The notes under the pieces: generated by a model | The model's database searches: none | Told to the model about the DNA's origin: nothing | Seen by the model: only the letters and a program-made list of their open reading frames with translations | Position numbers and translations under genes: made by a program | NCBI GenBank assembly: GCA_021325195.1 | Contig: JAJPHQ010000080.1 | Coordinates: forward strand, 1 to 52,563 | DNA from: Gammaproteobacteria bacterium | Lineage (GTDB): Bacteria; Pseudomonadota; Gammaproteobacteria; Xanthomonadales; Rhodanobacteraceae | Direction: 5' to 3' | DNA: 52,563 nt | In this document: piece by piece, positions 33,917 to 42,056 of the stretch | Position numbering within the stretch: position 1 is the stretch's first letter | Layout: every line of letters starts with the position of its first letter

Positions 33917-35218
33917 TCATCTCTCGAACAGGGCGATCGACTCGACGTGCGCGGTATGCGGAAACATGTCCATCACGCCGGCGGCCTGCAGCCGGAAGCC
34001 GTGCGCGCGCACCAGCGTGCCGGCATCGCGCGCCAGCGAACCGGGATGGCAGGACACGTACACCACGCGCCGCACGGATCTGCCGGGCAATTGCTTCAAC
34101 AACTCGCCGGCGCCGCTGCGCGGGGGATCCAGCAGCAAAAGGTCCCAGTCCGCGCGCGCCCACGCACTGCCGCGCACGTCGCCGGCCAGGTCGCCCAGGT
34201 GGAATTCCGCGTTGCCGATGCCGTTGGCATCCGCGTTGGCACGTGCGCGCTCCACCAGTCCCGTCGCGCCTTCCACGCCGCACACCCACGCCGCGTGCCG
34301 CGCCAGCGGCAGGCTGAAATTGCCCAGCCCGCAGAACAGGTCCAGCACGCGGTCGGCCGGTTCCGGCGCCAGCAGACGCACCGCATGATCGATCATCTTC
34401 CCGTTGATGCGGGCGTTGACCTGCACGAAATCGAGCGGACCGAAGGCCAGCTTCAGGCCGTATCCGGGCAATGCATAGTCCAGCGTGACGCTTTCCGGCC
34501 ACAACGGATGCACGCTTTCGTGGCCGCCCGGCTGCAGCAGGATCGCGAAACCGTGTTCGCGTCCGAACCTGACCAGTTTTTCGCGGTCGCCGTCAGGGAG
34601 CGGCGCCAGATGCCGGAACACCAGTACACGGCTTGCATCGCCTGCCGAGAACTCGATCTGCGGAATCGATGCCGCGCCCTCCATTGAATTCAGCAGGACA
34701 CCCAGCAGGTCGAGTTTTTCGCCCAGCGCGGGATCGAGCACGTCGCAATGCGCAAGATCCGCGACGAAGCGCGGATCGCGTTCGCGGAACCCGACCAGCG
34801 TCCTGCCCTTTTTCGCCACATGCCTGACCGACAGGCGCGCGCGGCGGCGGTAGCCCCACGGCTCTGCGGTCAGCGGCGGCAACCAGCGCGCGGGTTCCAC
34901 GTGCCCGATCCGCGCGAAGTTTTCCGCCACCACCTTCTGTTTGGCGGCGATCTGCGCCGCCGGATCGAGGTGCTGCAGCGCGCAACCACCGCACACGCCG
35001 AAATGCGGGCAGCGCGGTACCACACGATCCGGCGACGCGCGCAGAATCTCCCCGGCGCGCGCCTCGTCGAAATGCCTGTGCCGGCGCGTCAACCGCGCGC
35101 GCACCCGTTCGCCCGGCAACGCATCGGCCACGAACACCGTCTTGCCCGCGACATGCGCGACGCCACGGCCGTCGTGGGCAAGATCGTTGATGGTGGTTTC
35201 GAACGGTTGATCGTGCAT
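33917..35218 (-). CDS. rlmD: 23S rRNA (uracil(1939)-C(5))-methyltransferase
   Basis: A protein of 433 residues. It has an N-terminal TRAM domain (about 1-55, TINDLAHDGRGVAHVAGKT) and iron-sulfur Cys residues in CPHFGVCGGCALQH plus the later Cys in LAHCDVLDP. The SAM core has LDLFCGLGNFSLPLAR, and LLLDPPRSGAGE leads to the catalytic Cys in VYVSCHPGSLARD. This is the full RumA/RlmD layout. The ATG at 35218 places the TRAM domain right at the start. It follows a repeat-filled 245-bp gap. Confidence 0.95.
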   Translation of the reverse strand: MHDQPFETTINDLAHDGRGVAHVAGKTVFVADALPGERVRARLTRRHRHFDEARAGEILRASPDRVVPRCPHFGVCGGCALQHLDPAAQIAAKQKVVAENFARIGHVEPARWLPPLTAEPWGYRRRARLSVRHVAKKGRTLVGFRERDPRFVADLAHCDVLDPALGEKLDLLGVLLNSMEGAASIPQIEFSAGDASRVLVFRHLAPLPDGDREKLVRFGREHGFAILLQPGGHESVHPLWPESVTLDYALPGYGLKLAFGPLDFVQVNARINGKMIDHAVRLLAPEPADRVLDLFCGLGNFSLPLARHAAWVCGVEGATGLVERARANADANGIGNAEFHLGDLAGDVRGSAWARADWDLLLLDPPRSGAGELLKQLPGRSVRRVVYVSCHPGSLARDAGTLVRAHGFRLQAAGVMDMFPHTAHVESIALFER

Positions 35219-35285
35219 GGCGGAAAAGCAACGCCCAGATTTGAGGTCCGGGCGCATGCATCAGCGATATTTCACACAACTGGAT

Positions 35286-35313
35286 ACGATATTCTGACCG
35301 GATCCGGTGTCAA
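35286..35313 (-). promoter_or_regulatory. Candidate sigma-70 promoter for rlmD
   Basis: On the minus strand TTGACA (35313-35308) matches the -35 consensus perfectly. After 16 bp comes TATCGT (35291-35286), a 4/6 match to -10. The start codon is about 70 bp downstream. The -35 lies inside the first unit of the tandem palindromic repeat. Confidence 0.4.
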
Positions 35314-35465
35314 CGCACGTCCGCGTGCTGCACGGGATGATGAGATCCTGATTCGATCCCGTGTCATCGGCCATCCATGGCCTGCAGGGGGTGCAGTGCA
35401 TCTTTCTCTTGACCCCGTGTCAACGCACGTCCGTGTGCTGCACGGGGTGAGTGCATCCTGCACTC
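35301..35465. repeat. Three imperfect tandem units, each with an internal hairpin
   Basis: Units begin at about 35301, 35355 and 35411 with GATCC/GACCC and share the frame (c)CGTGTCA...CACGGG(G). Units 1 and 3 are near-identical over about 35 bp (GTGTCAACGCACGTCC then GTGCTGCACGGG). The inner stem is GCACG/CGTGC (35315-35328) in unit 1 and GCACG/TGTGC (35425-35438) in unit 3. In unit 2 the stem is the unrelated GGCCAT/ATGGCC (35369-35382). A last hairpin, GAGTGCA/TGCACTC at 35449-35465, covers the ydbL stop codon. They fill the gap between ydbL and rlmD. Confidence 0.75.
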
Positions 35466-36093
35466 ATTTTCTCTCCCAGTTGCCCGACGCGTCCTGGTAG
35501 TACCAGCCCGGATGCGCCATGTTGATCCACTGCCGGGCGAATGCCTCGCGCATCCGGCCGGCCCATTCGGGATGGCCGTTGGCATCGGCGATCTGCTGGT
35601 ACAACTGCGCACGGTCGCTGTTCTCCGCGGCCACGGTCTGGTTGACCTGTGCGCGTTCCGACAGCGGCACCCCGGCGGGATCGCGCACCGCCACGTCGCC
35701 GTTGTGGGTGAAGCCGACCACGCCGGAATCCAGCAGCGCCTTCAGCGACGCGTGGAAGCGCGCGCGCATCCGCGCCTGGATCGCGTCGATCGCCGGCGTG
35801 CGGATGGTGAGGTTGGGTTCCGTCTCCGCGGCACTGGCCGCCGGGATCATCGCATCGAGCACGCGCGATGCCAGCGGCGCGTTGCGGCCGCCCGAGGAAC
35901 TGCCGCTGGAAGGCGGGGGCTGCGCGCCGGACGAAGGCGGCGGCGTGCGGCCGGAGGCATCCGGCCCCATCACGTTGCCGATGACCTGCTCGGCGGCCTT
36001 TTGTGCTGCGGCGGCCGGAAAATATACGTTGATGGTGACGCAACCGGCCAGCAACGCGAAAACGGCGGCAAGGACGAAGGCGGATTTGCGCAT
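35464..36093 (-). CDS. YdbL-like (DUF1318) lipoprotein
   Basis: A protein of 209 residues. A lipoprotein signal (VLAAVFALLAGC, lipobox Cys18) is followed directly by VTINVYFPAAAAQKAAEQV. A Pro/Ser/Gly-rich linker spans about 45-75. The DUF1318 domain covers about 105-209 (VAAENSDRAQLYQQIADANG then WYYQDASGNWERK). E. coli YdbL is a soluble periplasmic partner of the YdbH-YnbE bridge; here the YdbL-like protein is itself lipid-anchored. The ATG at 36093 is 110 bp after ydbH. No separate ynbE gene is visible. Confidence 0.8.
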   Translation of the reverse strand: MRKSAFVLAAVFALLAGCVTINVYFPAAAAQKAAEQVIGNVMGPDASGRTPPPSSGAQPPPSSGSSSGGRNAPLASRVLDAMIPAASAAETEPNLTIRTPAIDAIQARMRARFHASLKALLDSGVVGFTHNGDVAVRDPAGVPLSERAQVNQTVAAENSDRAQLYQQIADANGHPEWAGRMREAFARQWINMAHPGWYYQDASGNWERK

Positions 36094-36203
36094 GGGGGTG
36101 GCTCCTGTCGTGCGACGCGATGATTGTGCGCGAAAACGCGACGCGGCGCGAACCGTCCGTTGCACCCGCGCTTCGTCCGCGCCCGATTTCGTCCGGAGCT
36201 TCC

Positions 36204-38252
36204 CTACCGGATCACCGGCCCGTTGCCCTCGGTCGCCGCCTTCAGGCGGTCCACCAGCGTGACCCAGTCCACCGCACGCTGGTGACCGATCACGGTGATG
36301 TGCGGCAGACCGCTGCCCTCGACGATGGTGTAGCCATTGTCGTCGTTGTCGCTGCCGGCGATGCCGCCCATGCTGCACACGCCGTTCGCCAGCGTGCAGG
36401 ACAGGCCGATCCGCGAATAGCCGAAAGTCTTGAACACGCGCAGCGCCATGCCCTGCAGACCGCCGGCGATACCGCCGCCGCCCACTTCGGTCAGGCTTTT
36501 CAGCGCACGCTGGCTGATCTTGCCGCCGCCGTCGGCGTGCAGCGCCGCCGTGAATGCCACCGGCTTCCAGCCGGCCAGCCGCAGGCCGTGGATGCTGCCG
36601 TCCATGCGTCCGGTGATCTGGCCGAAGTCGAACACGCCGGTGAGCTGCGCCAGGTCGAGCTGGTGGAGGTCGATGTCGGCGGCCAGCATGGGCGACGCGC
36701 CGAACGGATGCTGCATGCTCAGGTTGGTGACCGACACGAAACCGCCGAATACCTGCAGCGACAGGCCGCCATCGAACACCAGGTCGTCGCCCTGGTAGCG
36801 CAGGCCGGGCACCGCGCCGCCCAGCTTGCCGTTGAAGGCGGGCCATCCGAACGCCTTGCACACGTCACCGAGATCGACATCGGTCACGGCGAACGCCGCG
36901 GACAGCCGTTGCGGCTTGTTCGCGGCGGGCCGCCACGCGAAACGCTGCAGCAGCAGGTCGCCGCCGAACAGGCCCACTTGCACCGGCGCGCGCAGCATCA
37001 GCGCGCCGGCCTTGTCCTCCAGCCCCAGTTTCGCGGGGCCGAACGCGAGGCGGTACATCGACAGCGAACGCCAGCCCAGCGTGGTCGGAGGCCGGGACGC
37101 GCGCGCATCCCAGTCGAGCCTGCCGTCGAGATCGTCGACCGCGAGGCTGCCATCGGCGCTGGCGAGCGAGAGATGGGCGGCGGTGAGGTCGAACGCCTGC
37201 GGCCCCTTCCTGCCCAGCGCCATCGAGCCCACCACGCTGCCCGAAACAGTGAGCTGCTTCAGGCCGAACAGGCTGGCCATCAGGGTGGTGCCGTAGCGGG
37301 TGTAGGCGGCGGGCAGCGCCGCGGCGAAACGGTCGAGATCGAGTCGGTCCAGGTTGCCGGCCGCATCGAACCCCAGGCTGCCGCCGACGCGCAGCGCGTC
37401 GTGATCGTCGTAGTCCAGCGTGCCGATGTCGATGCCGCGGCGCGAGAGACCGGCCGAGACGTGCAGATACGCCTTGTGCGCGGGCAGTTGCGCGAACAGC
37501 GGGCCCAGCAGCATCTGGCCGCCCTGCAGCGCGCCGTCGAACATCAGTTGCGCGCCGGCGGCACCGGTGGTGTCGAGATGGAAGGTACCGTCCACCCCCA
37601 GCTTCTGCGCGGCGATGCTGCCCGACCTGGAATCCAGGCCGCCGCCGGCGATGCCCACGCGACCCGAAATGCGCGCGCCCCGCTCCGCGAGATCCAGCGC
37701 CAGTTCGCCGTCCAGCGTGCCGGCGGTGACGCGCCCGGCCGGCCACGCCGAAGCCAGCACGCCGCGCAGCCATTCCAGCGGCAGCGCCTGCACCTTCATC
37801 TGCACGTGGCTGGGCTGGTCCAGCGGCAGCATCGCCTGCAGCGTGCTCTTGCCCTGATCGACATCCACTTCCATGGTGCCGGCATCGGGGTCGTACAGCA
37901 CCGTCAGCACGGCGGCGGACAACGCACCGCCCGGCGCACGCTGGGTGGCGACGTGGCCGTCGAATCGCCAGGCGTTCGCGCCTGTCCGCACGGCTTGCCC
38001 CTGCAGCGTCACATCCACGTCGCGCCAGCCCAGCGCCGGAATCGAGGTGCGCGCGGCCCGCAATTGCAGTTGCGGACGGCCGTCCGCGTCGGCGGCCACG
38101 TCGATCGCGACATCGGACATCGTGATGCCGGGCAACGCCAGCGACGCGGCCTGCAGCCTGATGGCCGCCTGCGCGGCGCCGCAGCACAGCAGCAGGCAGG
38201 CAGCCAGAAAAAAGTTGCGCCAGCTTGTCACGGGCCGCCTTTTGGGTGACAT
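36204..38252 (-). CDS. ydbH: YdbH-like AsmA-superfamily envelope protein
   Basis: A protein of 682 residues with an N-terminal signal-anchor (NFFLAACLLLCCGAAQAA, about 13-30), then repetitive beta-strand segments. Examples are LDGELALDLAERGARISGRV and GSLAVDDLDGRLDWDARASR, as in bridge-like lipid-transfer proteins. The C-terminal ITGRMDGSIHGLRLAGWKP and ALKSLTEVGGGGIAGGLQG match the YdbH (DUF/dicarboxylate transport) family. In E. coli YdbH works with YnbE and YdbL in phospholipid traffic to the outer membrane. The ATG at 38252 is divergent from the receiver-Hpt gene, sharing a 53-bp gap. Confidence 0.85.
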   Translation of the reverse strand: MSPKRRPVTSWRNFFLAACLLLCCGAAQAAIRLQAASLALPGITMSDVAIDVAADADGRPQLQLRAARTSIPALGWRDVDVTLQGQAVRTGANAWRFDGHVATQRAPGGALSAAVLTVLYDPDAGTMEVDVDQGKSTLQAMLPLDQPSHVQMKVQALPLEWLRGVLASAWPAGRVTAGTLDGELALDLAERGARISGRVGIAGGGLDSRSGSIAAQKLGVDGTFHLDTTGAAGAQLMFDGALQGGQMLLGPLFAQLPAHKAYLHVSAGLSRRGIDIGTLDYDDHDALRVGGSLGFDAAGNLDRLDLDRFAAALPAAYTRYGTTLMASLFGLKQLTVSGSVVGSMALGRKGPQAFDLTAAHLSLASADGSLAVDDLDGRLDWDARASRPPTTLGWRSLSMYRLAFGPAKLGLEDKAGALMLRAPVQVGLFGGDLLLQRFAWRPAANKPQRLSAAFAVTDVDLGDVCKAFGWPAFNGKLGGAVPGLRYQGDDLVFDGGLSLQVFGGFVSVTNLSMQHPFGASPMLAADIDLHQLDLAQLTGVFDFGQITGRMDGSIHGLRLAGWKPVAFTAALHADGGGKISQRALKSLTEVGGGGIAGGLQGMALRVFKTFGYSRIGLSCTLANGVCSMGGIAGSDNDDNGYTIVEGSGLPHITVIGHQRAVDWVTLVDRLKAATEGNGPVIR

Positions 38253-38305
38253 TGGGCCCGATTGTGCCAGCCTCCGCCCCAACGGGAGGCAACCCGGGAG
38301 GATCC

Positions 38306-39046
38306 ATGGACAAGGAAGCCGAAGCCTTTCGTATCCTGCTGGCCGAGGACGATCCGGTCAGCCGCAGTTTTCTGTCCGAAGTTGCCCGCGCCTGCGGCGC
38401 CGAGGTGACGGCCGTCGCCGACGGCACCGCGGCGCTGGCCGAGGCACGCCGCCGGCATTTCGACCTGCTGATCCTGGATCACCACCTGCCCGGCCTGCAC
38501 GGTGACCGGATCTTGCGCGCGCTGCGCGCCGATCCCGCGGCGCCCTCGCGCGCGGCGCCGGCGCTCGCCACCAGCGCCGCCGGCGATCCGTCCGTAGCCG
38601 CCCGACTGCACGCAGCGGGATTCGCCGAGGTGCTGCCGAAGCCGATGGCATTCGACACCCTGCGCAATGCGCTGCGCCGGTTCGGCTGCGGACCTTCCTC
38701 GGCACTCGACGACGAGGCCGCGCTGCGTGCCTGCGGATCCGCGCAGGCGATGACGTCGCTGCGCGCGCTGTTCGCGCAGGAGCTGGCCGCGCTGGAGCGT
38801 GAACTCGAAACCCTGCGGAACGACGCGACCGCGCTGGACGAACGGTTGCACCGTCTGGGTGCGTCCTGCGGTTTCTGCGGTGCCATCGCGCTGGCGAAGG
38901 CGTGCGCGCGATTGCGCGATGCGCAGGCGAAGCGCGACGCTTTCGACGCGGCCCTTGCGGCGTTTCGCGACACGCTTGCCGACACGCGTGCGGCGCTGGC
39001 AGGCAATCAAGGGGCCCTTGAACAAATCCATCCGGGATTTGCCTGA
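38306..39046 (+). CDS. Response-regulator receiver protein with C-terminal Hpt domain
   Basis: A protein of 246 residues. The receiver domain (about 8-120) has the acidic pair LLAEDDPVS, phosphoacceptor Asp in LLILDHHLPGLHGD, conserved Ser in LATSAAGD and Lys in VLPKPM. After a linker, the segment LHRLGASCGFCGAIALAKAC (about 190-210) fits a histidine phosphotransfer (Hpt) domain, with His in the usual place. No DNA-binding or output enzyme domain exists, so it likely relays phosphate. The ATG at 38306 follows CGGGAGGA. No cognate kinase gene is in the window. Confidence 0.85.
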   Translation: MDKEAEAFRILLAEDDPVSRSFLSEVARACGAEVTAVADGTAALAEARRRHFDLLILDHHLPGLHGDRILRALRADPAAPSRAAPALATSAAGDPSVAARLHAAGFAEVLPKPMAFDTLRNALRRFGCGPSSALDDEAALRACGSAQAMTSLRALFAQELAALERELETLRNDATALDERLHRLGASCGFCGAIALAKACARLRDAQAKRDAFDAALAAFRDTLADTRAALAGNQGALEQIHPGFA

Positions 39047-39109
39047 GCACGCCTGTTCCGGGCGAGCCGATGGGCCCTGCACGAACGGAACCGTCGCCAC
39101 GGCGGGGGC

Positions 39110-39832
39110 TTAATCCGGGATCCTCTGGCGCAGCGGTTCCGCCAGCACCCGCCACGCCTGCAATCCACGCTCGCCCGCGTGCGCGCCGATTTCCGCGCGC
39201 ATCAACCGCCGCAGCGCGGCCATGTCCTCGGCACCCGGCATGGTGTCGGCGTGCAGCGCCAGCAATGCCGCGCCGCGCACGCGCACGCCGTCGCTGCGCA
39301 CGCCTGCGGGCAATGCGCCCTGCTCGGGCAGCCAGTCGTAGTCGCGTGTTGCCTCGATCGGTACGCCGCTGCCGGCCTCGGCGTCCAGTTGCAATGCATA
39401 ACCCAACACCGCCAGCAGGTCGCGCTCGAACCGGCGCAAGGTCCACGCCAGCTGCACGGAGCCCGGCAATTCTTCCAGCAGCGCGGCGTAGCGCGCAAAC
39501 AGTTCCGGATGCGGGTCGCTGCGCGCGGTCAGCCGCACCAGCAGCTCGTTGACGTACATCGCCGACAGCAGCGCGTCGCCCTTGAACGACCGTGGCGGAG
39601 CGTCCGCTTCCGCTGCCGACAGCACCGGCAGTTCACCCCGCCCGCTCCAGTCCATCCGCAGCGGCTGCAAGGGTTCCAGCAGCGAACGCGCAATGCGCGC
39701 ACGCGCGCCGCGGACGCCGCGCGCGAGCAGTCCCACCCGGCCGAAATCGCGGCTGAAGACCTCCAGCAGCAGGCTGGTTTCGCGCCATGCGCGGGCGTGC
39801 AGCACGTAGGCGGGTTGCTGGGTGACGCGCAT
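39110..39832 (-). CDS. recO: DNA repair protein RecO
   Basis: A protein of 240 residues. The N-terminal OB fold (AYVLHARAWRETSLLLEVFS then GRVGLLARGVRGAR) and the helical part with LLSAMYVNELLVRLTAR and LRRFERDLLAVLGYALQL are typical of gammaproteobacterial RecO. It loads RecA with RecR in the RecF pathway. It is the last gene of the lepA-lepB-rnc-era-recO series; a 154-bp repeat-containing gap separates it from era. Confidence 0.95.
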   Translation of the reverse strand: MRVTQQPAYVLHARAWRETSLLLEVFSRDFGRVGLLARGVRGARARIARSLLEPLQPLRMDWSGRGELPVLSAAEADAPPRSFKGDALLSAMYVNELLVRLTARSDPHPELFARYAALLEELPGSVQLAWTLRRFERDLLAVLGYALQLDAEAGSGVPIEATRDYDWLPEQGALPAGVRSDGVRVRGAALLALHADTMPGAEDMAALRRLMRAEIGAHAGERGLQAWRVLAEPLRQRIPD

Positions 39833-39841
39833 TTACTTCTG

Positions 39842-39982
39842 GAGCCGGGACTCGGGGCTCGGGACTGGATGTCCGAAATTCGCGAAGTTTTCTTTTACTT
39901 CCGATCCGACACAACACGGGCCCGCAGCGATACCGCCGAGTCTTCGCTCTTCCGAGTCCCGAGTCCCGGGTCCCGAGTCCCG
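39842..39982. repeat. Inverted arms of GAGTCCC-type tandem repeats between era and recO
   Basis: The right arm (39952-39982) is four tandem copies of a (C)GAGTCCC/GGGTCCC 7-8-mer. The left arm (39846-39866) is its inverse, CGGGACTCGGGGCTCGGGAC. About 85 bp of lower-GC sequence lies between. Similar shorter pieces occur near 43038 and in the mutY 3' end. This looks like a dispersed extragenic repeat family rather than a gene. Confidence 0.7.
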
Positions 39983-39986
39983 TTTC

Positions 39987-40880
39987 TCACTCATACCCAA
40001 ACTGCCTGAGCGCCGCCTCGTCGTCCGACCAGTCCTTGCGCACCTTGACCCAAAGTTTCAGGAACACGCGCCTTCCCAGCAGGCGTTCGATGCCGAGCCG
40101 GGCCGCGCTGCCGATGGCCTTGGCGCGCTCGCCGCCCGCGCCGATCACGATCGCCTTCTGGCCTTCGCGTTCCACCCACACCGTGGCGGCAATCTCGGTG
40201 ACGCCGTCCCGGCGGTCCTTGAACGATTCGATCTCGACCGCGGTGGCGTACGGCAATTCCTCGCCCAACCGGCGCATCAGCTGCTCGCGCACCAGTTCGG
40301 CGGCGAGGAAGCGTTCGCTGCGGTCGGTGAAGGTGTCGGCGTCGTAGCGCGCCTCGCCCACCGGCAGCCGCGCCAGGATGCCGCGTTCGAGTTCGGCCAG
40401 CCCTTCGCGCCTGTGGGCGCTGAGCATGAACACCTCGTCCCACTGCCTTTCGGCGGTGAGCGTCTCGACGAACGGCAGCAGACGCGGCTTGGCGCGCACG
40501 CGATCGACCTTGTTGACCGCCAGCAGGCGCGGGATCGCGCGTTCCGCCAGCGCCGCGTACACCGCGGCGTCCTCATCGTCCCAGAGCTCCGCCGCGACCA
40601 CCTGCACGGCCAGATCCGCGTCCGCGATCGCCGCGTGCACGGCGCGGTTCAGGCTGCGGTTGATCGCACGTCTGGCCTGACGGTGCAGGCCCGGCGTGTC
40701 GAGATAAAGGATCTGGCCGCCATCCGGATTGGCGATGCCCAGGATGCGCTGGCGCGTGGTGTGCGGACGCGGCGTCACGATCGAGACGTGCGCATCCACC
40801 AGCGCATTCAGCAGCGTCGACTTGCCCGTGTTGGGACGGCCCACGATGGCCACGCTGCCGCAACGGAATGGCGTGCTCAT
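39987..40880 (-). CDS. era: GTPase Era
   Basis: A protein of 297 residues. G1 is [10 protein letters not shown] (13-22), the effector loop is [10 protein letters not shown]3 is YLDTPGLH and G4 is VNKVDR. A C-terminal KH domain ([20 protein letters not shown]) binds the 3' end of 16S rRNA. The ATG at 40880 overlaps the rnc stop (ATGA), the conserved rnc-era coupling. It acts in 30S ribosome maturation. Confidence 0.97.
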   Translation of the reverse strand: MSTPFRCGSVAIVGRPNTGKSTLLNALVDAHVSIVTPRPHTTRQRILGIANPDGGQILYLDTPGLHRQARRAINRSLNRAVHAAIADADLAVQVVAAELWDDEDAAVYAALAERAIPRLLAVNKVDRVRAKPRLLPFVETLTAERQWDEVFMLSAHRREGLAELERGILARLPVGEARYDADTFTDRSERFLAAELVREQLMRRLGEELPYATAVEIESFKDRRDGVTEIAATVWVEREGQKAIVIGAGGERAKAIGSAARLGIERLLGRRVFLKLWVKVRKDWSDDEAALRQFGYE

Positions 40881-41533
40881 GGCTCGTCCGGATCGACCAG
40901 GCTGGCCAGCGCCGCTTCCGCAGCCGCCTGTTCCGCCGCGCGCCGGCTGCCGCCCGCGCCTTCGAAGCGCAATGCTTGCGGCTGCTCCAGCACGCAGGCC
41001 ACCTCGAAGCGGCGCGCGTGGTCCTCGCCGCGTTCGGCCAGCAGTTCGTAATGCGGCAGCGGCAGCCCGCGCGCCTGCAGCCATTCCTGCAGGCGGGTCT
41101 TGGGATCCTTGCGCGGTGCGCCGACTTCCGCGACGGGCGATGCGAACACGCCGCGCACCCAGCCGCGGCACGCCTCGAAACCGCCGTCGAGGTAGATCGC
41201 CGCCACCAGCGCCTCGAAACCGTCGGCGAGGATGGAGTCGCGGCGGAAACCGCCGCTTTTCAGTTCGCCGGGGCCCAGCCTGAGCTCGTCGCCCAGGCCG
41301 AGTTCGCGCGCACGCTCGGCCAGCGAGGGCTCGCTGACCAGTTGCGCGCGCAGGCGCGAGAGTTCGCCCTCGTCGGCGCGCGGGCGCTGCTCGAACAGCA
41401 TCTCGGCCACGATCAGGTTGACCAGCGCGTCGCCCAGGAATTCCAGCCGCTCGTTGTTGGGGCGCCCGGCACTGCGGTGTGTCAGGGCGAGTCGCAGCAG
41501 CGTCTCGTCGGCAAAGACATAACCCAGCTTCAC
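40877..41533 (-). CDS. rnc: Ribonuclease III
   Basis: A protein of 218 residues. The nuclease signature [20 protein letters not shown] and the second acidic site [16 protein letters not shown] are intact. The C-terminal double-stranded-RNA-binding domain ([20 protein letters not shown], then [16 protein letters not shown]) is complete. The gene starts 1 bp after the DUF4845 stop and overlaps era by 4 bp. It processes rRNA and other structured RNAs. Confidence 0.97.
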   Translation of the reverse strand: MKLGYVFADETLLRLALTHRSAGRPNNERLEFLGDALVNLIVAEMLFEQRPRADEGELSRLRAQLVSEPSLAERARELGLGDELRLGPGELKSGGFRRDSILADGFEALVAAIYLDGGFEACRGWVRGVFASPVAEVGAPRKDPKTRLQEWLQARGLPLPHYELLAERGEDHARRFEVACVLEQPQALRFEGAGGSRRAAEQAAAEAALASLVDPDEP

Positions 41534-41534
41534 G

Positions 41535-41918
41535 TCATTCCTGCGCCACCTGGGTCTTCAGCGGCACCGATTTCTCGAAATGCAGCAGGAAGTCGATGTT
41601 GTAGAAGAACGGGATGTCCTTGTCGTACTTCACCTGCAGCACCGACCCCTCCGGTCCGGACTTGATCAGCACGTTGTTGGCGCCCAGCGTGGAATCGTTG
41701 ACGTACTGGAAGCTGCCCTTGAAGGAAAGGTCCTGGCGGATTTCCTCCGGCGTCTTGTTGGCCAAGGTGGATTCGGAAGCCACCTGGTTCATGGCCTTGA
41801 CCACGCCGAGATACTCGACGTAGGCCGGCACCAGTTTCATCGCCGCGTAGGCGAAGATGCCGAAGATGATCAGGATGAAGATGAACCCGATCAGTGTGAG
41901 ACCCGCTTGCCGCTTCAT
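41535..41918 (-). CDS. DUF4845 membrane protein
   Basis: A protein of 127 residues. The N-terminus [20 protein letters not shown] is a single membrane helix that resembles a type IV pilin start. The rest ([18 protein letters not shown] and later strands) is the DUF4845 domain, commonly found between lepB and rnc in gamma- and betaproteobacteria. The ATG at 41918 was chosen because upstream in-frame sequence lacks homology. Function unknown. Confidence 0.88.
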   Translation of the reverse strand: MKRQAGLTLIGFIFILIIFGIFAYAAMKLVPAYVEYLGVVKAMNQVASESTLANKTPEEIRQDLSFKGSFQYVNDSTLGANNVLIKSGPEGSVLQVKYDKDIPFFYNIDFLLHFEKSVPLKTQVAQE

Positions 41919-42056
41919 GTGACTTCCCCCGACGACCCGCCGACGGCGCGAGTCTAGCAGCTTGCCGGCTGGAACGAAGGCGCCGCGGCGGCATGGCGGC
42001 GGCAATGCCGCGCAAGCTGTGCGGCGGGTCACAGGATCGCGCCGGCGCGCGACGGC

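Noticed and set aside
35272-35463. A 63-codon minus-strand frame through the tandem repeat
   Set aside because: The peptide simply mirrors the repeated DNA units and has no start-site signal; the DNA is better explained as a hairpin repeat.
35301-35465. CRISPR array
   Set aside because: Only three diverged units, with no uniform spacers and no cas genes nearby; the units are palindromic throughout.
35449-35470. Plus-strand terminator (GAGTGCA/TGCACTC then ATTTT)
   Set aside because: No plus-strand gene lies upstream, and the T-run is short. Treated as the last hairpin of the repeat.
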